Shown in pieces: positions 11,762 through 22,742 of a stretch of 64,000 bases of DNA. A model generated the notes under the pieces. That model was not told the DNA's origin, ran no database searches, and worked only from the letters and a program-made list of their open reading frames with translations. Made by a program: the position numbers and the translations under genes. This DNA is from Ilyonectria destructans. Lineage: Eukaryota > Ascomycota > Sordariomycetes > Hypocreales > Nectriaceae. Location of the stretch: assembly GCA_020740775.1 (NCBI GenBank), contig JAHEWK010000012.1:2170001-2234000 (forward strand). The letters are read 5' to 3'. How positions within the stretch are numbered: the stretch's first letter is position 1; each line of letters opens with the position of its first letter.

Positions 11762-12955
11762 TTACCACAGAGCCTTGACTATTAACGCAGTAGCTATAGT
11801 ATACCCAAGTACTGGTGAACTAGCCAGGATTACGGCCTGATTCTCGTCATCGTCAATTGACGAATCAGACCCATCATCAGCGTTTGCGTCTTCAGACCCG
11901 CCTGAGTCACCATTTTCTCCATCTAGCTGCATACCAAAATTAGCAGCTGTGAATGTCACATTGCCATCGGAGAACCAGGTTTCAGAGCCAAACTCCACAA
12001 TGCCTAGCCATGGATCCGTTGGTAGATCGTCAGGAGTATCAGGATGGCTATGAGCCTTTTTGAGGATGAACTCGAAGAGAGGATAGAAGTCCTCATCAAA
12101 GGAGAGAATATCCTCGCCAGTGGAGGGCACAGCCGTAAAGACATGGGTGCCACCGGAGTTGCGCCCGTAGTACAGTGAACTAAGAAGGGTGAGTATTCAT
12201 CTGTAATACACGTCTAGGCGTAATCATATGAGTAGCAAGGTGATATGGGAACTTACAATTCAGTGTCTCCAAGGGTCACATTGGACAGGATTGTGCCATT
12301 CAGCCTCCCAAGCCACCATGGGTCACCTACGCTCCCCAGCCAAACCATAAACTCGATTGCAGCATATTGGGGGTAGAGCGTGGTATTGCGGTCATTATCA
12401 AGAAAGAAATCCCACGCCGCGTTGGCCTGAACCTTGTTGCTTTGCAGTGTGTCCTCCTGTTTGTCCCAAGCAGAGTTGCTAAAGGTACGTGGCAGTTCGC
12501 TCAGCGCGCCAGCCGTCATGATCCACTCAGTCGATAGGCGGATTGAGCGGATGCTACTGAGGCGGATGGGGAGTTCCTCATGACCAAATCGCACGTAAGG
12601 GAATGAGTGCACGTCCTGGATAACCTCGCCCCAGTTCCAGGTTGCGTCGTAGGCTGGGGTGCTGTTGTAGACAGTCATGCAGACGAAACCATCATCTGGG
12701 CTTTTGTCGTTCCACCCATTCGGATAATCTGAGTATCCAGAGTCAGCTCGAAATACTTCGTCCGACGCGGGTTGTGAATTTAGGCTCACACATCAGAGAG
12801 TCGGTAAATTCGCCGAGTCTGTCCTTGTCACAAATAACCGCGCCATCAGGAGACAGGGCCTGCACGGTGTTGGCCCACAGCAACAGGAGAGCGATGCTGC
12901 CCAAGAATGGGCCGCTCCTCATAGTAGTTTTGATAGAGCTGCTCGCCCACTTCAT
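11762..12955 (-). CDS. GH12-like protein with acidic linker and probable GPI-anchor tail
   Basis: Three exons (12955-12790, 12728-12257, 12179-11762) give about 351 residues. Residues 12-33 form a signal peptide (MRSGPFLGSIALLLLWANTVQA). The middle follows glycoside hydrolase family 12: ATWNWGEVIQDVHSFPYV, a PIRLSSIRSIRLSTEW strand, and AAIEFMVWLGSVG. In the last the Glu is at the nucleophile position of the family's YEIMIWL. FGSETWFSDGNVTFTAANF carries a Glu where GH12 has its acid/base. Identity to true cellulases looks low, so activity is uncertain. After the domain come about 40 acidic Ser/Asp/Gly residues and a hydrophobic C-terminus (SSPVLGYTIATALIVKALW), the pattern of a GPI signal. 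GH12 enzymes are usually about 240 residues with neither extension. Confidence 0.7.
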
Positions 12956-13489
12956 TCTTGTGTGTTGTTTGAGGGAAGTTTAGGGCCAGTCCATAAATCA
13001 GGGGATGATTTCAACAGTTAGTACGTCTTGGCTGCTGGCCTTGGCTAATTGAACCCCACTAATCATTGATCTATGGCCACTGATCGCGCGCATATCTACT
13101 TATCGTAATTACTCCGCTCTAATGGGGAGGTGGCCAAAAGGATACAAAACTTGCCGGAACATAGAACTTCTCTTGGTCAATGGTGTGCATGGTGATACTA
13201 CGTAGGCAAAAAACACGACTTTGTATGGCATACATGTGTACTAATGACAAACCGACAGTACGCTGGAGACTCAGGGTTAGGGTTGATAAACCGACCCGTG
13301 TCAATTGCTGGGAATGTTGTGATTCTGCCCTTCTTGACCGCCCGGTCTTTGAGGCGGTTATGTATAAAACAATTCGTCCAACTCGCTCCGTACTCAGTAA
13401 CATTCTTAATCTGCCGTTTCCTCGGTCCGGTTTATACCATCCAGCTTACAAAGGATCCATCGGCTTTTCATACCGTCTCCCTGACCAGT
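12956..13489. other. intergenic region between divergent genes
   Basis: Shared upstream region of the GH12-like gene and gene A1. Open frames here run into gene A1 upstream of its ATG and show no domain. A TATA element lies at 13363-13369. Confidence 0.5.
13363..13369 (+). promoter_or_regulatory. TATA box of gene A1
   Basis: TATAAAA about 125 bp upstream of the ATG at 13490. Confidence 0.5.
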
Positions 13490-14368
13490 ATGGTCCGAAC
13501 AAAGAAGCGACCGCGAACCTTCGAGGAGAGGTACCCAGTAGACAAGTACCCAAACGGACCCCCAAACATTCAATTGCCACCAGCGTATAAATTAGTATCC
13601 AATAATCTCACCTTCAAGGATCACACCGGAAGACCAGCTCTCATGTCATGGGATAGCCCCAGAGTCAAGCGTCCCTTACCTCCCCTCGCCTCCTGGGTCT
13701 TCTATATGGTTCATCCGGATGTGCCACTTAATTTTGACGGCCGTGCATTTCGTATTGGTCTTGAGGATGGCCACACTTTAAATTTAGCCAGAGACTCTAG
13801 CTTTCGGTATGAGTTCTTCTTTCTTCCCGGAGCCACAGCCGAAGAGTGCCACGCGCACTACCGTGGAGAGATGGAGGCTCGCGGTACCATCTGGCGCCAA
13901 ACCCGCAAGGTTAAGAGAGCCATGAAGCATACGAAGCGGGAAAACAGCGAAGAGGTGGAGGATGATTCGGCGCAAGAGTCCTCTTCTGACCATGGCTTCA
14001 CTGCGAGCGCGAATCAACTTCCTGGCTTGATCTGGCCGAATCGCGACCGCGATTGTCGAAGAATTCTGTATCGTGGCTGGTTCTTCATGTATCCAGACGC
14101 GGACATCAAGTCCCGTCGTGCTGCTGGCGAAACTCACGATGTCTACCTTGTCACATTCGACCCTATTCCTCAGGAGTGGTATGAGGAAGAGGGTAATACA
14201 TTTGACCCGATGGAGCACCCTATCCGTTTAAAACGGTTAGAGGCCACGGACCCCGAGTTTGAAAGTGAGCTTTCCTATTGGATGGGAATGAGCAAGCATT
14301 CACACTGGGTGCAGGAGGCCGATGAAGCTACGGATAAGGCTGTAGAGCTAGGTTGGGAGTCTTGGTGA
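13490..14368 (+). CDS. unrecognised protein family, copy A1 (ends LGWESW)
   Basis: Single exon, 292 residues, no signal peptide or membrane segment. I do not recognise the family. A clear paralogue (A2) is at 32568-33386. The two share FKDHTGRPALMSW, SWVFYMVHPD, a block centred on FRYEFFFLPGATAEEC followed by RGEMEARGTIWRQ, then LPGLIW, a WFFMYPDAD motif, VTFDPIP, FDPMEHPI and the identical C-terminus LGWESW. A variable acidic/serine-rich insert separates the two halves. A1 has an extra basic N-terminal 25 residues (MVRTKKRPRTFEERYP) that A2 lacks. The start was chosen because similarity and TATA spacing both fit. The sequence gives no hint of activity. Confidence 0.75.
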   Translation: MVRTKKRPRTFEERYPVDKYPNGPPNIQLPPAYKLVSNNLTFKDHTGRPALMSWDSPRVKRPLPPLASWVFYMVHPDVPLNFDGRAFRIGLEDGHTLNLARDSSFRYEFFFLPGATAEECHAHYRGEMEARGTIWRQTRKVKRAMKHTKRENSEEVEDDSAQESSSDHGFTASANQLPGLIWPNRDRDCRRILYRGWFFMYPDADIKSRRAAGETHDVYLVTFDPIPQEWYEEEGNTFDPMEHPIRLKRLEATDPEFESELSYWMGMSKHSHWVQEADEATDKAVELGWESW

Positions 14369-14582
14369 TGCTGAAGGAATTGAATTGACTCGAGGGAAAT
14401 ACAGCGCTGCAAACCGATAAGATAAAAGAGCTCAGTATTAAGTTGAGCGACTTAAAAGAAAATAGGAATACTGTATTCTTACAGACGTACAATTTGTATA
14501 GGTATAACTAGGTTCAGCTATTATCAAGATAATATACACTCAATAAAAGCCTCCAGCCTTTATCTCTCAGAAGATAAGCTTC

Positions 14583-14627
14583 CTAGAATGGCCCGGCAGC
14601 GCCGACACCCGAGTGCCACAAGTTCTT
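14583..14627 (-). pseudogene. relic of a chitinase C-terminus next to gene A1
   Basis: Read on the minus strand, fifteen codons including the stop give KNLWHSGVGAAGPF. The intact large chitinase at 33891-39406 ends KDLWITGNGAAGPF. The flanking bases CTTCCTAGAA also match. The relic sits downstream of A1 exactly as the chitinase stop sits downstream of A2, so it is the end of a duplicated segment rather than chance. No more of the chitinase is left here; the MFS gene begins almost at once. Confidence 0.8.
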
Positions 14628-14644
14628 AGCATCTATATCAGCAT

Positions 14645-16142
14645 CTATATCTTAATCCACCAACTACTTTGTGTCTTCCTCTGTCGAGAAAGTCGAGCCA
14701 TAATAATGAAGCCCATTCCCAGCAGAAAGCTAACGCCCATTAACAGCTGTGCACCCATATAATCACCACCATTAGATGTAATAATAGCGCCCGCAACCGG
14801 ATTTCCCGTCAGTGTAGCAAAGCTCACAATAGTAAAGTTCATACCCATGCGCGCTCCCCGCTTAGAGAGATCGGTGGTTAAACTTGCCAGGCCAGCGGGA
14901 AACAGGCTCAGTATGCTACCCGCAATAATGCCATAGACAACTGTCCAAGCATACAATCCGCCGGGCGTATGTACCGTGATCCATGTGAACAAAGCAATCC
15001 CCGCTGTCAGACAAACTGGGATCATTAGATTGAGGGGCCCCACAGTGTCAGCAAAATGGTTTAATATCATGCGGCCCAGAACACCAATACCGTTAAGTAT
15101 GAGAAGTAGATTCAGTGATTCTGCATAAGAAAATGATGGTTCGATGACATCTCGACTATAGGAAGCGAGGTAGTAGAAGCCAAAGAAAACGGCCCAAAAG
15201 TTCTACCCAGTCTTGTCAGCAATGTAAGGGAATCAGCACCGATTTCTGCGGGTCTTACAAAGAACATGCCGGCCGTGAAAAATGTATACTCGGACTCTTT
15301 AAAGGCAGCCCATTCGACCAGCCTGTCAGCCTTTCGTGGTGGCAGTCGCGACTTCATGAAAGCAATGACAAAAAGCAAGGTGGCAAGTTGCACAAAGCCA
15401 ATGGCTCGCAACGCCCAACCGACTCCAGCTGAAGGTATGAGCTGTCTTCCCATGGAAGAGAAGACAAGTCCTCCCGTGACGGAACCGCAGGTGGCAAATC
15501 CAATGGCCAGCGAACGCTTCTTGTTAAAGTACGTTGAGACGACAGAAACAGCTGGAGTGACAAGACAGCCACTACCCAAGCCACAGCATATGCCCTGAGA
15601 AAGGACCATTTGCCAGTATTTCGTCGATACAGAGGCGGTAAAGATTCCCAGGGTCACTAAGGCTGTGCCACATATTAGGGTTTGGCGCAGAAATCCGCAG
15701 TCTGTAAAACGGCCTATGAAAGCACCAACGAAGAAGCTCAAAAAGACTTGGATAGAGCCGATCCACGAGACATCTGAGGGTGGGCGATCCAGGAACGATG
15801 TATAGTACGTCTGAAAGACGCCGAAGCTGTTGATGAAACCCCACGTGTTCATGAATAGAAAGTGGCCGCAGAGCGCTACCATGGGGTTAGTTAGAGGACA
15901 ACATTAAGAAATTCTTAACAAAAGTCAGTCTTACCGCACAGCCATGCTTGCCAGCCTCCATCGGGCGGTGGTCCCACACCCTCTGTCATGCTTCTTGTTG
16001 TCTCAGGACTAGTCGCGATGAAAACACCTTGCTCTTCACCTTGGCCTACAGAGCCTTTGGACTCTAACGGTATCGTCATGCCCTGGTACTCGTTGTCTGA
16101 CGAGTCAGCCATATTTGTACCGTGCTCTATTCGTGATGACAT
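14645..16142 (-). CDS. MFS transporter, monocarboxylate-transporter-like (MCT/SLC16 type)
   Basis: Plasma-membrane transporter with about twelve hydrophobic segments. Three exons (16142-15935, 15875-15259, 15202-14645) give about 460 residues. The cytoplasmic N-terminus ends in PPPDGGWQAWL, the hallmark of fungal MCT-like proteins. It is followed by GFINSFGVFQTYY, SWIGSIQVFLSFFVGAFIGR and the second-half motif NGIGVLGRMILNHFAD. The ATG at 16142 is the first in the frame. The intron joins restore continuous family sequence. It lies between the relic/A1 boundary and the PLP decarboxylase, with 217 bp to the decarboxylase stop. Two TCGGA/TCCGA elements lie in that gap. In the cluster it may move the product or a carboxylate precursor; the substrate is unknown. 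Confidence 0.88.
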
Positions 16143-16268
16143 GGCTTCAGAGTTGCTTCTTCCCAATCAAATTGACACCACGAATGCAACGGAACGGCAT
16201 AGTATATTTTGTATTGTTTATTACTCTACTCAAGTCATTTCAGGCCCATGTTCACTTGCCTTACTAAG

Positions 16269-16306
16269 TCGGAGCTAGTCTCGGCACATTCCTCGATATC
16301 CTCCGA
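16269..16306. promoter_or_regulatory. TCGGA/TCCGA elements upstream of the MFS gene
   Basis: TCGGA at 16269-16273 and CTCCGA at 16301-16306, in the 217-bp gap upstream of the MFS start. Same motif as in the other cluster promoters. Two copies alone are weak evidence. Confidence 0.35.
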
Positions 16307-16359
16307 TAGAGTTCCGGAGCAATCGGGTTAATTACTGGAATGCCCCACGCGTGTGCATG

Positions 16360-17850
16360 TTACGAGGAGTCTATCAACAAATTCCCCGCTTCGACTAACT
16401 TGGAGATTAGAGATTCCACTCCTCCCCGCGTCGTTAGCCGATTACAGGCGACGCGGATGAGTTCCCCCTTGATCTTGTCCGGGGCATAGTCAATCTTCCA
16501 TCCCTGGTCGGTCAGGCGTTCGTAGAGCAGGTGCGTGTTCCGCGTGTTGACGGCACTACTTGTGGAGCTTCCATTTGGTCCCCAGTAGAAGCAGACTTGG
16601 GCGAACACTTTGGCAGGGTCCCCGACCAGCTCGAGTTGCGGGTGGGACTGGACAAGGTTGGCCAGATACTGGGCAACGTCCACCGCCTGTTCCACCTGAT
16701 GTCCAATCTCTCTCGTCCCGTAGTATACCCAATGAAGCAACATCTTGGTGGCGTCTGAGCGGCGCGAGCATTGTACCGTCAGCGAGGCCAGGTCACGGAT
16801 GTCAGCTACCTCGGGGGCATCGTCCAAGAGCTTCGACCCTCTCCAGTTCCCATTGAACTTGTCCGTCGACTTGTCAGACGGCGTGTTGTTGACGTCGTGG
16901 AACAGATACCCGGCACTGAGTTTGTTTGCCAGCCAAAAGGTGCGCAAATCACCCGCTAATAGGAAGGCGCAAACAAGAGGCACACCCAGCATCTTGTGAG
17001 GATTGAAGCCTATGCTGTCAGCCAACTCGCAACCCTTGATCCGATGCTTCAGCTTCTCGGAAAAGACAACAGCTCCGCCCCAGCAGGCATCAACATGAAA
17101 CCACGCGTTGACCCTGCGGGCTATGGCGCCTATCTTGTCAACGTCGTCAAAAGCGCCGTTGACAGTGTTTCCAGCAGTGGCATTGATGAATAGTGGCCTT
17201 CTTCCTCTCTGTATAGCTGCCTCGACCGAGGCTTCAAGTTGTTGGGTATCCATGGTTCCGTCATCTAGCGTTGGAACACGGACTATGGAGTCATTGCCTA
17301 GTCCCACAATCTGAGCTGCGTTTGACACCGAGTAATGAGCAGAGTCGGAGAGAAAGACGGCGTATTTTCTCGATGAATCCAGACCCTGCTCCTTGGACTC
17401 GGGGTACTGGATATTGCGAGCAACAAGCATCGCCAGCATAGCGCCAGCAGCTCCTCCCGGAACTGTGACACCTCCAGCATGTGGGCCTTGGAGACCGAAC
17501 AGTCTGGCCAACTTGACGCTCACATGTTTCTCCACGGCTGACAAGGCAGGAGAAGCCCGCCAGACATGGCCGTTATTGTTGATAGTGGACAAGAACAGGT
17601 CCGAGGCAATTCCTGGCGGCGAAGGGGCAGATACTAGCTTGCCCAGGAAGCCCAGTGACGAGTTGTTCACCGAATGCTGACTGAGCACCGAGATTACCTC
17701 GCCAAAACCGGTCGAGCCCAAACCTTCGTCTGGTAGGTCGCCTAGGAAACGAGACACGAGTTCCTCATCAGATGAGTGTGGTCGGTCCTGGTCATTGGGC
17801 TCTGAGGCCCCTTTGGCAACAGAGAGTTTGGGCGAAGTTACCGTCTCCAC
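16360..17850 (-). CDS. PLP-dependent group II decarboxylase (glutamate/cysteine-sulfinate decarboxylase-like)
   Basis: Single exon, 496 residues, the usual length of the family. Cytosolic enzyme expected to remove CO2 from an L-amino acid and give an amine. Visible PLP-site features are His172 (SDSAHYS, stacking on the cofactor ring), Asp254 (FHVDACWGG, pairing with the pyridine nitrogen) and Lys286 (FNPHKMLGVP, the Schiff-base lysine). The N-terminal NNGHVWRASPALSAVEKHV matches the helix preceding the active site in glutamate and cysteine-sulfinate decarboxylases. Substrate cannot be set from motifs. There is no PKS, NRPS or terpene synthase in the block, so this enzyme or the dioxygenase may be the scaffold-forming step. 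It is divergent from the GNAT gene; the shared promoter holds six TCGGA/TCCGA elements. Confidence 0.9.
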   Translation of the reverse strand: METVTSPKLSVAKGASEPNDQDRPHSSDEELVSRFLGDLPDEGLGSTGFGEVISVLSQHSVNNSSLGFLGKLVSAPSPPGIASDLFLSTINNNGHVWRASPALSAVEKHVSVKLARLFGLQGPHAGGVTVPGGAAGAMLAMLVARNIQYPESKEQGLDSSRKYAVFLSDSAHYSVSNAAQIVGLGNDSIVRVPTLDDGTMDTQQLEASVEAAIQRGRRPLFINATAGNTVNGAFDDVDKIGAIARRVNAWFHVDACWGGAVVFSEKLKHRIKGCELADSIGFNPHKMLGVPLVCAFLLAGDLRTFWLANKLSAGYLFHDVNNTPSDKSTDKFNGNWRGSKLLDDAPEVADIRDLASLTVQCSRRSDATKMLLHWVYYGTREIGHQVEQAVDVAQYLANLVQSHPQLELVGDPAKVFAQVCFYWGPNGSSTSSAVNTRNTHLLYERLTDQGWKIDYAPDKIKGELIRVACNRLTTRGGVESLISKLVEAGNLLIDSS

Positions 17851-18027
17851 GAGCCGTACAAGCTAAACGAGTCTGTTGGCTTATTGTGTCATGTTGAAGA
17901 TCGATATAAAGTTTATGCTTACTTCCGCAGTTTGCTGCTCTCTCGATGAGACAGTTCCAGTTGTGTCATTTCTGGCGTTGGGTTTCGTCATCTCGTTATC
18001 TCACAAGCTTTGGGTAATTGCGGTTGT

Positions 18028-18330
18028 TCGGATATGCCATTTGAGGAGTGAGATGCCTCATATATGCGACGATTCTCCTAATTCGGCATTACTCCTACAG
18101 TAGCTACGTATCTCTCAGTCGTCATTCTGCGGGGACACTACATCGGGGAACATTTTCATTGCCCCTTCCGATCGATTTTTGCAAGATGTACACGTGTCGT
18201 CGACCTATCTTTCCGGGTCCGAGCTGTCACTTGCTTTCTTCCGAGAGGCTTTCTTCCGAGAGGAATGGCTGAATGTATCGACATTTCGAGAGCTCCACTT
18301 TCGGACACTTGCTAATGGCCGATATTCCGA
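18028..18330. promoter_or_regulatory. six TCGGA/TCCGA elements in the decarboxylase/GNAT divergent promoter
   Basis: Copies at 18028-18032, 18218-18222, 18240-18244, 18255-18259, 18301-18305 and 18326-18330. Six in about 300 bp, where roughly 0.6 would be expected by chance for a 5-mer on two strands. Two of them lie in a short tandem duplication of GGCTTTCTTCCGAGA (18233-18262). This is a candidate operator for the cluster's Zn2Cys6 protein. Confidence 0.45.
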
Positions 18331-18489
18331 TGCTTTCTTCCCCACCATCACGAGATACTACCCCGTCAACGTGATCAAGACTCCATTAGAGCCCATTTTA
18401 GACATTGCTCTCTAAGATAGTGGCCCTAGAATCCATCATCACAGTTCTCCTCATCAGCGCATCTTCCACAACATTGGCTGCTAGTTACA

Positions 18490-19065
18490 ATGACAGCACA
18501 TAACTGGCTGCGTGGCGATTATCTCATCTCAACAGACCCTTCACTGCTTCAAATCAAAGCCATCAACAAGGCGTTGGGCTCAGATGCGGTTTGGTGGGCA
18601 GGAGAGCTGCCAGAAGACGCACTTCATGAGGCAGTGAGAAACTCACTTTGCCTTGGCATCTACCACAGGCCCTCGCCCGTGGCTTTTGATGACGCCAAGC
18701 CCTCTTCTGGTGTGTAGATTATTTGATCTGAGAATTTGCATGTCTAACAGTGTCTTATAGTCCATACGCGCCACCCTCTTGAGCAAGTCGGCTTGGTGCG
18801 AGTGATTACTGACAAAGTGACATTCGCCTATCTGACGGATGTGTACATTCTAGAAAGTCATCAGGGCAAGGGTCTTGGTCGTTGGGCACTCGGCATCCTA
18901 AACGATGAGTTGCGGAGTTGGTCCCATCTCCGACGCGTGATGCTCTTGACAACGGACAAGATGCATCTCTTCAATAAGAGTTTGTCCATGAAAGATCACA
19001 AGGAATTTGGTGGGATGAAGGGGGTCTCGATTGCTATGGTAGAAGGGCCTGGAGCGCAGCACTGA
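18490..19065 (+). CDS. GNAT-family N-acetyltransferase
   Basis: Two exons (18490-18709 and 18761-19065, 51-bp intron GTGTGT...TTATAG) give about 174 residues. The acetyl-CoA binding loop is visible as YILESHQGKGLGRWALG (the Q/R-x-x-G-x-G/A motif), preceded by the strand TFAYLTDVYI. The C-terminal MLLTTDKMHLFNKSLSMKDHKEFGGMKGV matches fungal small GNATs. Expected to acetylate a small amine with acetyl-CoA. In this setting a plausible target is the amine made by the neighbouring decarboxylase, but that is inference from position. It is divergent from the decarboxylase. Confidence 0.82.
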
Positions 19066-19949
19066 GAGACATTTCTTTAACTCGCTAAAAGACTTCAATA
19101 GCTGCAATGCCACAGCATGCTAGTCTCAGAGGAACCCTCCAGGATGCACTTAATGTCTAACGAAACTAGAAGCTACTTCTTCAATAGGTGTAATCACCTG
19201 TTCGTCTTGCTGTGTGACATGATAAGGCACTAGATCTAAGATCCATGTAACGCTATCTAGGCAAGGGAATTGAGCAGAGGTTAGACTGCTCCAATTGGCG
19301 ATAAAAGATTCTTCCAAAATAGCGTAGAGCTCATAATCCGTTCTGGTTTGTTGATCACACCATCGCGGAGGTAAATGACCCAAGAGCATTGCAAAGATCA
19401 AGAACATGTTGAACTCGGCCAGTACCTATTCCGGACGATATAACTGACGTGGCCATCTTGACGCGCATCTCTCCGAGTTAAGTAAGGTTGTTTCATCGAA
19501 ATTCAATGGTTACTAGACTCGATCCTGGTTTTCCGGATGTCACAAAAATTAAAGATATCTTCCGAGTAGCGAGGGCTAACTTGCCATGGTAGCAAGGGTT
19601 GCTGGTCGATGGTTCTTGCTCGCTTAGTTTTCATGTATGTCCGAATGCCACCTAGTTTACATCTATGCTCAACTAAATGATCGGCCGAAGTAGTCGGACC
19701 GGAGAATCTACCGCAACCACTTAGTATCGGTGTTAGACCGGCTCGCAGTTATTCCACCGGCAATAGTGAAACTATTATGCAAGGATGTAGAGCCATTCAG
19801 ACAACATGAAAAGCATATTGTTGAATCATATAAAGGCGCTCGCTAATCGGTGGAATTGGGATTTGGACACCACTCGCAGCATCATTCATCACATCGACTT
19901 GCAAGATTCTTTTCTCGCCACCGCCCACTACTCTCCGCCTACCAACAAA
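19066..19949. promoter_or_regulatory. spacer and promoter upstream of the dioxygenase gene
   Basis: About 0.9 kb. Four TCGGA/TCCGA elements lie at 19472, 19561, 19640 and 19694. An 85-codon minus-strand frame at 19150-19407 has no domain and is not called. The dioxygenase frame is also open upstream of the chosen ATG, so some of this may be leader. Confidence 0.4.
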
Positions 19950-21050
19950 ATGGTGTCTAGTCGCCCTAAGGAATACAAAGATGTCCGCACTGCGGACCTC
20001 ACCACGATCCAGTTCGCGGATCTTTTCGACAAGAGCGAGGTAGAGCTGCAGAAACTTGTCAAGTCTTGCGAGAAAGACGGGTTTTTTTACCTCGATCTTA
20101 AGAGCGCAGGCTCTGAAAAGTTCTGGAAAGACTTATTCGAGATTGACACCATAACCAAGAAGTGGTTTGCGCAGTCCGCCGAGGTCAAGCTGCAGACTCC
20201 CACGGTTTCCCTCGCACATGGGTGAGCTTTACACCCTCAATTTTGGCGCCTTTGGCTAACTTGGAAAACAGTTTTAAGGCTATTGGCAATCAGTCTGGGG
20301 CAGTTGAGTCGCTGAAGGACGGCTTCGAGGCTCTGAAGGTACGTCACCCCATAGAGCTAGGTGCGAGGAGGCAATTTGCTAACAACACAGTAGATTGGCA
20401 AGTTTGAACTGGACGGCAGATGGGCACTCCCTCAGGTGGTGCAAGAGAACCAGCTTCTCTTTGACCAGTTTACCGCAGCTTGCCACTTCATCTCCAAGCT
20501 CCTTCTGGACTGCATCTCTGACGGACTGGGCCTCAAGGGAGATGCCCGTCTCGAGTCGCACCACCGTGATGACTGCCGCTCTAAGAGCACCCTGTACTTC
20601 CTTCACTACCCGCCCCAAGCCCAAGATTCCAGCCAGGTCGGACAGAATATGCACACCGACATTGGTAGTCTGACGATTCTGCACGCGCCGCAGTGGGGAC
20701 TTCAGGTCTTCTCGCCTGCCGACGGAACCTGGGAGTACGTCGAGCCCCGGCCGGGACATGCCATCGTCAACGTCGGCGATACTCTGCGCTTCCTTTCCAA
20801 CAAGCGCCTCAAGTCGGCTCTCCACCGCGTCCTGCCCTTGGGAGGCATCCAGAACGAGGATCGCTACTCCATTTCGTATTTCCTTCGGGCGTCGGATTCA
20901 ACCGAGTTCAAGGACAGCGACGAGGACGATTCGAGTGCTAGGAAGTGGTACAGAAAGAAGTATGAGATGTATGAGTTGCCTCACGCAATACAGAAGCAGC
21001 AGACGACGCTCTCTGGAGGCATGGCGCAGGAGCTGCAGGCAACATTTTAG
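19950..21050 (+). CDS. 2-oxoglutarate/Fe(II)-dependent dioxygenase (isopenicillin-N-synthase-like)
   Basis: Three exons (19950-20221, 20272-20338, 20394-21050) give about 331 residues. The DIOX_N-like N-terminus is visible (TIQFADLFDKSEVELQKLV, then SCEKDGFFYLDL). The iron ligands are His200 and Asp202 (NMHTDIGSLTIL) and His257 (SALHRVLP). Arg270 and Ser272 (RYSISYF) are the 2-oxoglutarate clamp. Typical reactions are hydroxylation, desaturation or ring closure. The ATG at 19950 (MVSSRPKEYKDVRTADL) starts where family similarity starts; an in-frame ATG exists at 19806. The second intron ends in CAGTAG, with the TAG as acceptor. It belongs to the putative cluster by position and by its promoter elements. 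Confidence 0.9.
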
Positions 21051-22742
21051 GACTTCATGGAACGGCCCGAGACACCAAGAGAAGAGATTGGTAACTAGAA
21101 AAGTTTATTTTCCTGAGCCAGTTAAGAAGTCCAATCTGTTCCTGATACTACACGACCGCCTGCACGACCAGGTGTCAGTTCAATGTAAATGCCGAGTTGA
21201 AGAGTGAGGGAAAGGGGGGAACCACGTACGACGTAGTACAAAGTTCAACGCACCAAGAAGACGATTGTCCACCTATAGGATAACAAGACAGAACCCATGC
21301 CCATAAGTGGGGGAATTACGTACCCCTAGCACTGTGCCGCAGGGATATAAGGGGGTCCTGGCAGTCCCGCTTCATCTACCCGAGCTATTGACGATCTTGT
21401 CTACTACGGAGCATTGTTAGCAGGATCTATGTGTCAGACCCCTGTTCATCCGGCCATAGCCGGAGTGACGTATCAATTCATCGATTACGATTGCCACCAG
21501 CAACTATCCATTCGGTCTAGCGTTCCCGTGCTTGGTCGCTAGGATTCTCCCCGTTGCTTGCATGCATAGCGGGAGCCTTCCGGACGGCATGCTCGGACTC
21601 ACACCCGGCTTTACATCAACGTGCGGACGCTGCCGAAGACCCGCCCATCTGCCAAGCTTAAAGTGAGAGAGAGTCAAAGGTACCTGTCACCGATGAAGAA
21701 ACTCGAACTCTCACAAGGTGGCCATGACGTTGAGATTACTACCTGCTGGGATACGCAACGAGAGTGTATGCGATCGGTGGACCAGACAAAGATGGGACAT
21801 CTGTCGTTATTCCTGGGCGCTAGTTGCTAAACAGCCTTGACACACTAATGGCTCGAATCGAGCAGCAACAGACGAATTTACTAACATTACAGAGCATTTA
21901 GTCGACAGCTGATGCTTCGGCTGCTGATGATGGGATGCCGAACCCTTGGAGAAAATGTGGCCTTCAAGCAGGCCTGTTGTCGCATGGTTAAGTGAAGCTG
22001 GACGGATGAATGTGAGCAGAAAAGGCAGAACATCAGTTGAACTATTGGAAGACAAGGTATATAGAGCTAGCGTGCGGACCTATGAGGCGTATCCTCTCAG
22101 GTGTACCACATTTCGTTCATTCGTGGGGTAGGCGTATAGGGTAGCAAGCTCATTATTCTTTTCAGACTTCAGTCAACAGTTCTATATTGGCCTTGGGAGT
22201 CGGGGTAAATTGGACAAGTTGTAGGAAATAAAGATAGACGACAAGGCGGGAGAGAAAAGCCTGGTGTTACGAGTATGATTCATCACCTTCTCTTCTGAGT
22301 AGTGTTACAGTGCATGACTGGGGGCTTGAAACGGGTCCGCCGCCGATCAATTCAATAACACCATACATCAGACAAATTGTAAGACTCTCAGAATTCACTC
22401 TAAAAGTCCTCTTCTGAGGGGTTGAGAGTCAACACGGTGGCGAGGTGAACCGAACTAAGCACGCAATTGTATGTTCCCGGTCGGTGGTACGCTGCAATGC
22501 ATGTGTGAACTTTAGTTATGCTGGTGTTATAATGCAGCCGTCACCGAGTCGTTGTCGAAAGCAGAACTCGTGGCTACCTGAAAGTTGGTTGCCATATAAA
22601 AGGATGCCTGTCATTTGCAACATGATCTATCAGCTTGCGACCAACTGCCTATCTCCTCATCTGCCATACGTCCAATCGTCTCCCAAGAGAGCAGTAACAA
22701 CCAACTATTATCGTCTGATTAGATCAGCAACTCACGCTACCC
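21051..22742. other. intergenic region upstream of the regulator gene
   Basis: About 1.7 kb without a supported gene. Short open frames at 21621-21830 and 21946-22131 have no domain. I found none of the TCGGA/TCCGA elements in the last 700 bp before the regulator, unlike the other cluster promoters. A TATA element is at 22595-22600. Confidence 0.5.
22595..22600 (+). promoter_or_regulatory. TATA box of the Zn2Cys6 regulator gene
   Basis: TATAAA within CCATATAAAAGG, about 145 bp upstream of the ATG at 22743. Confidence 0.5.

Noticed and set aside
13244..13489. N-terminal extension of gene A1
   Set aside because: Open frame upstream of 13490, but A2 has no counterpart and the TATA element lies inside it.
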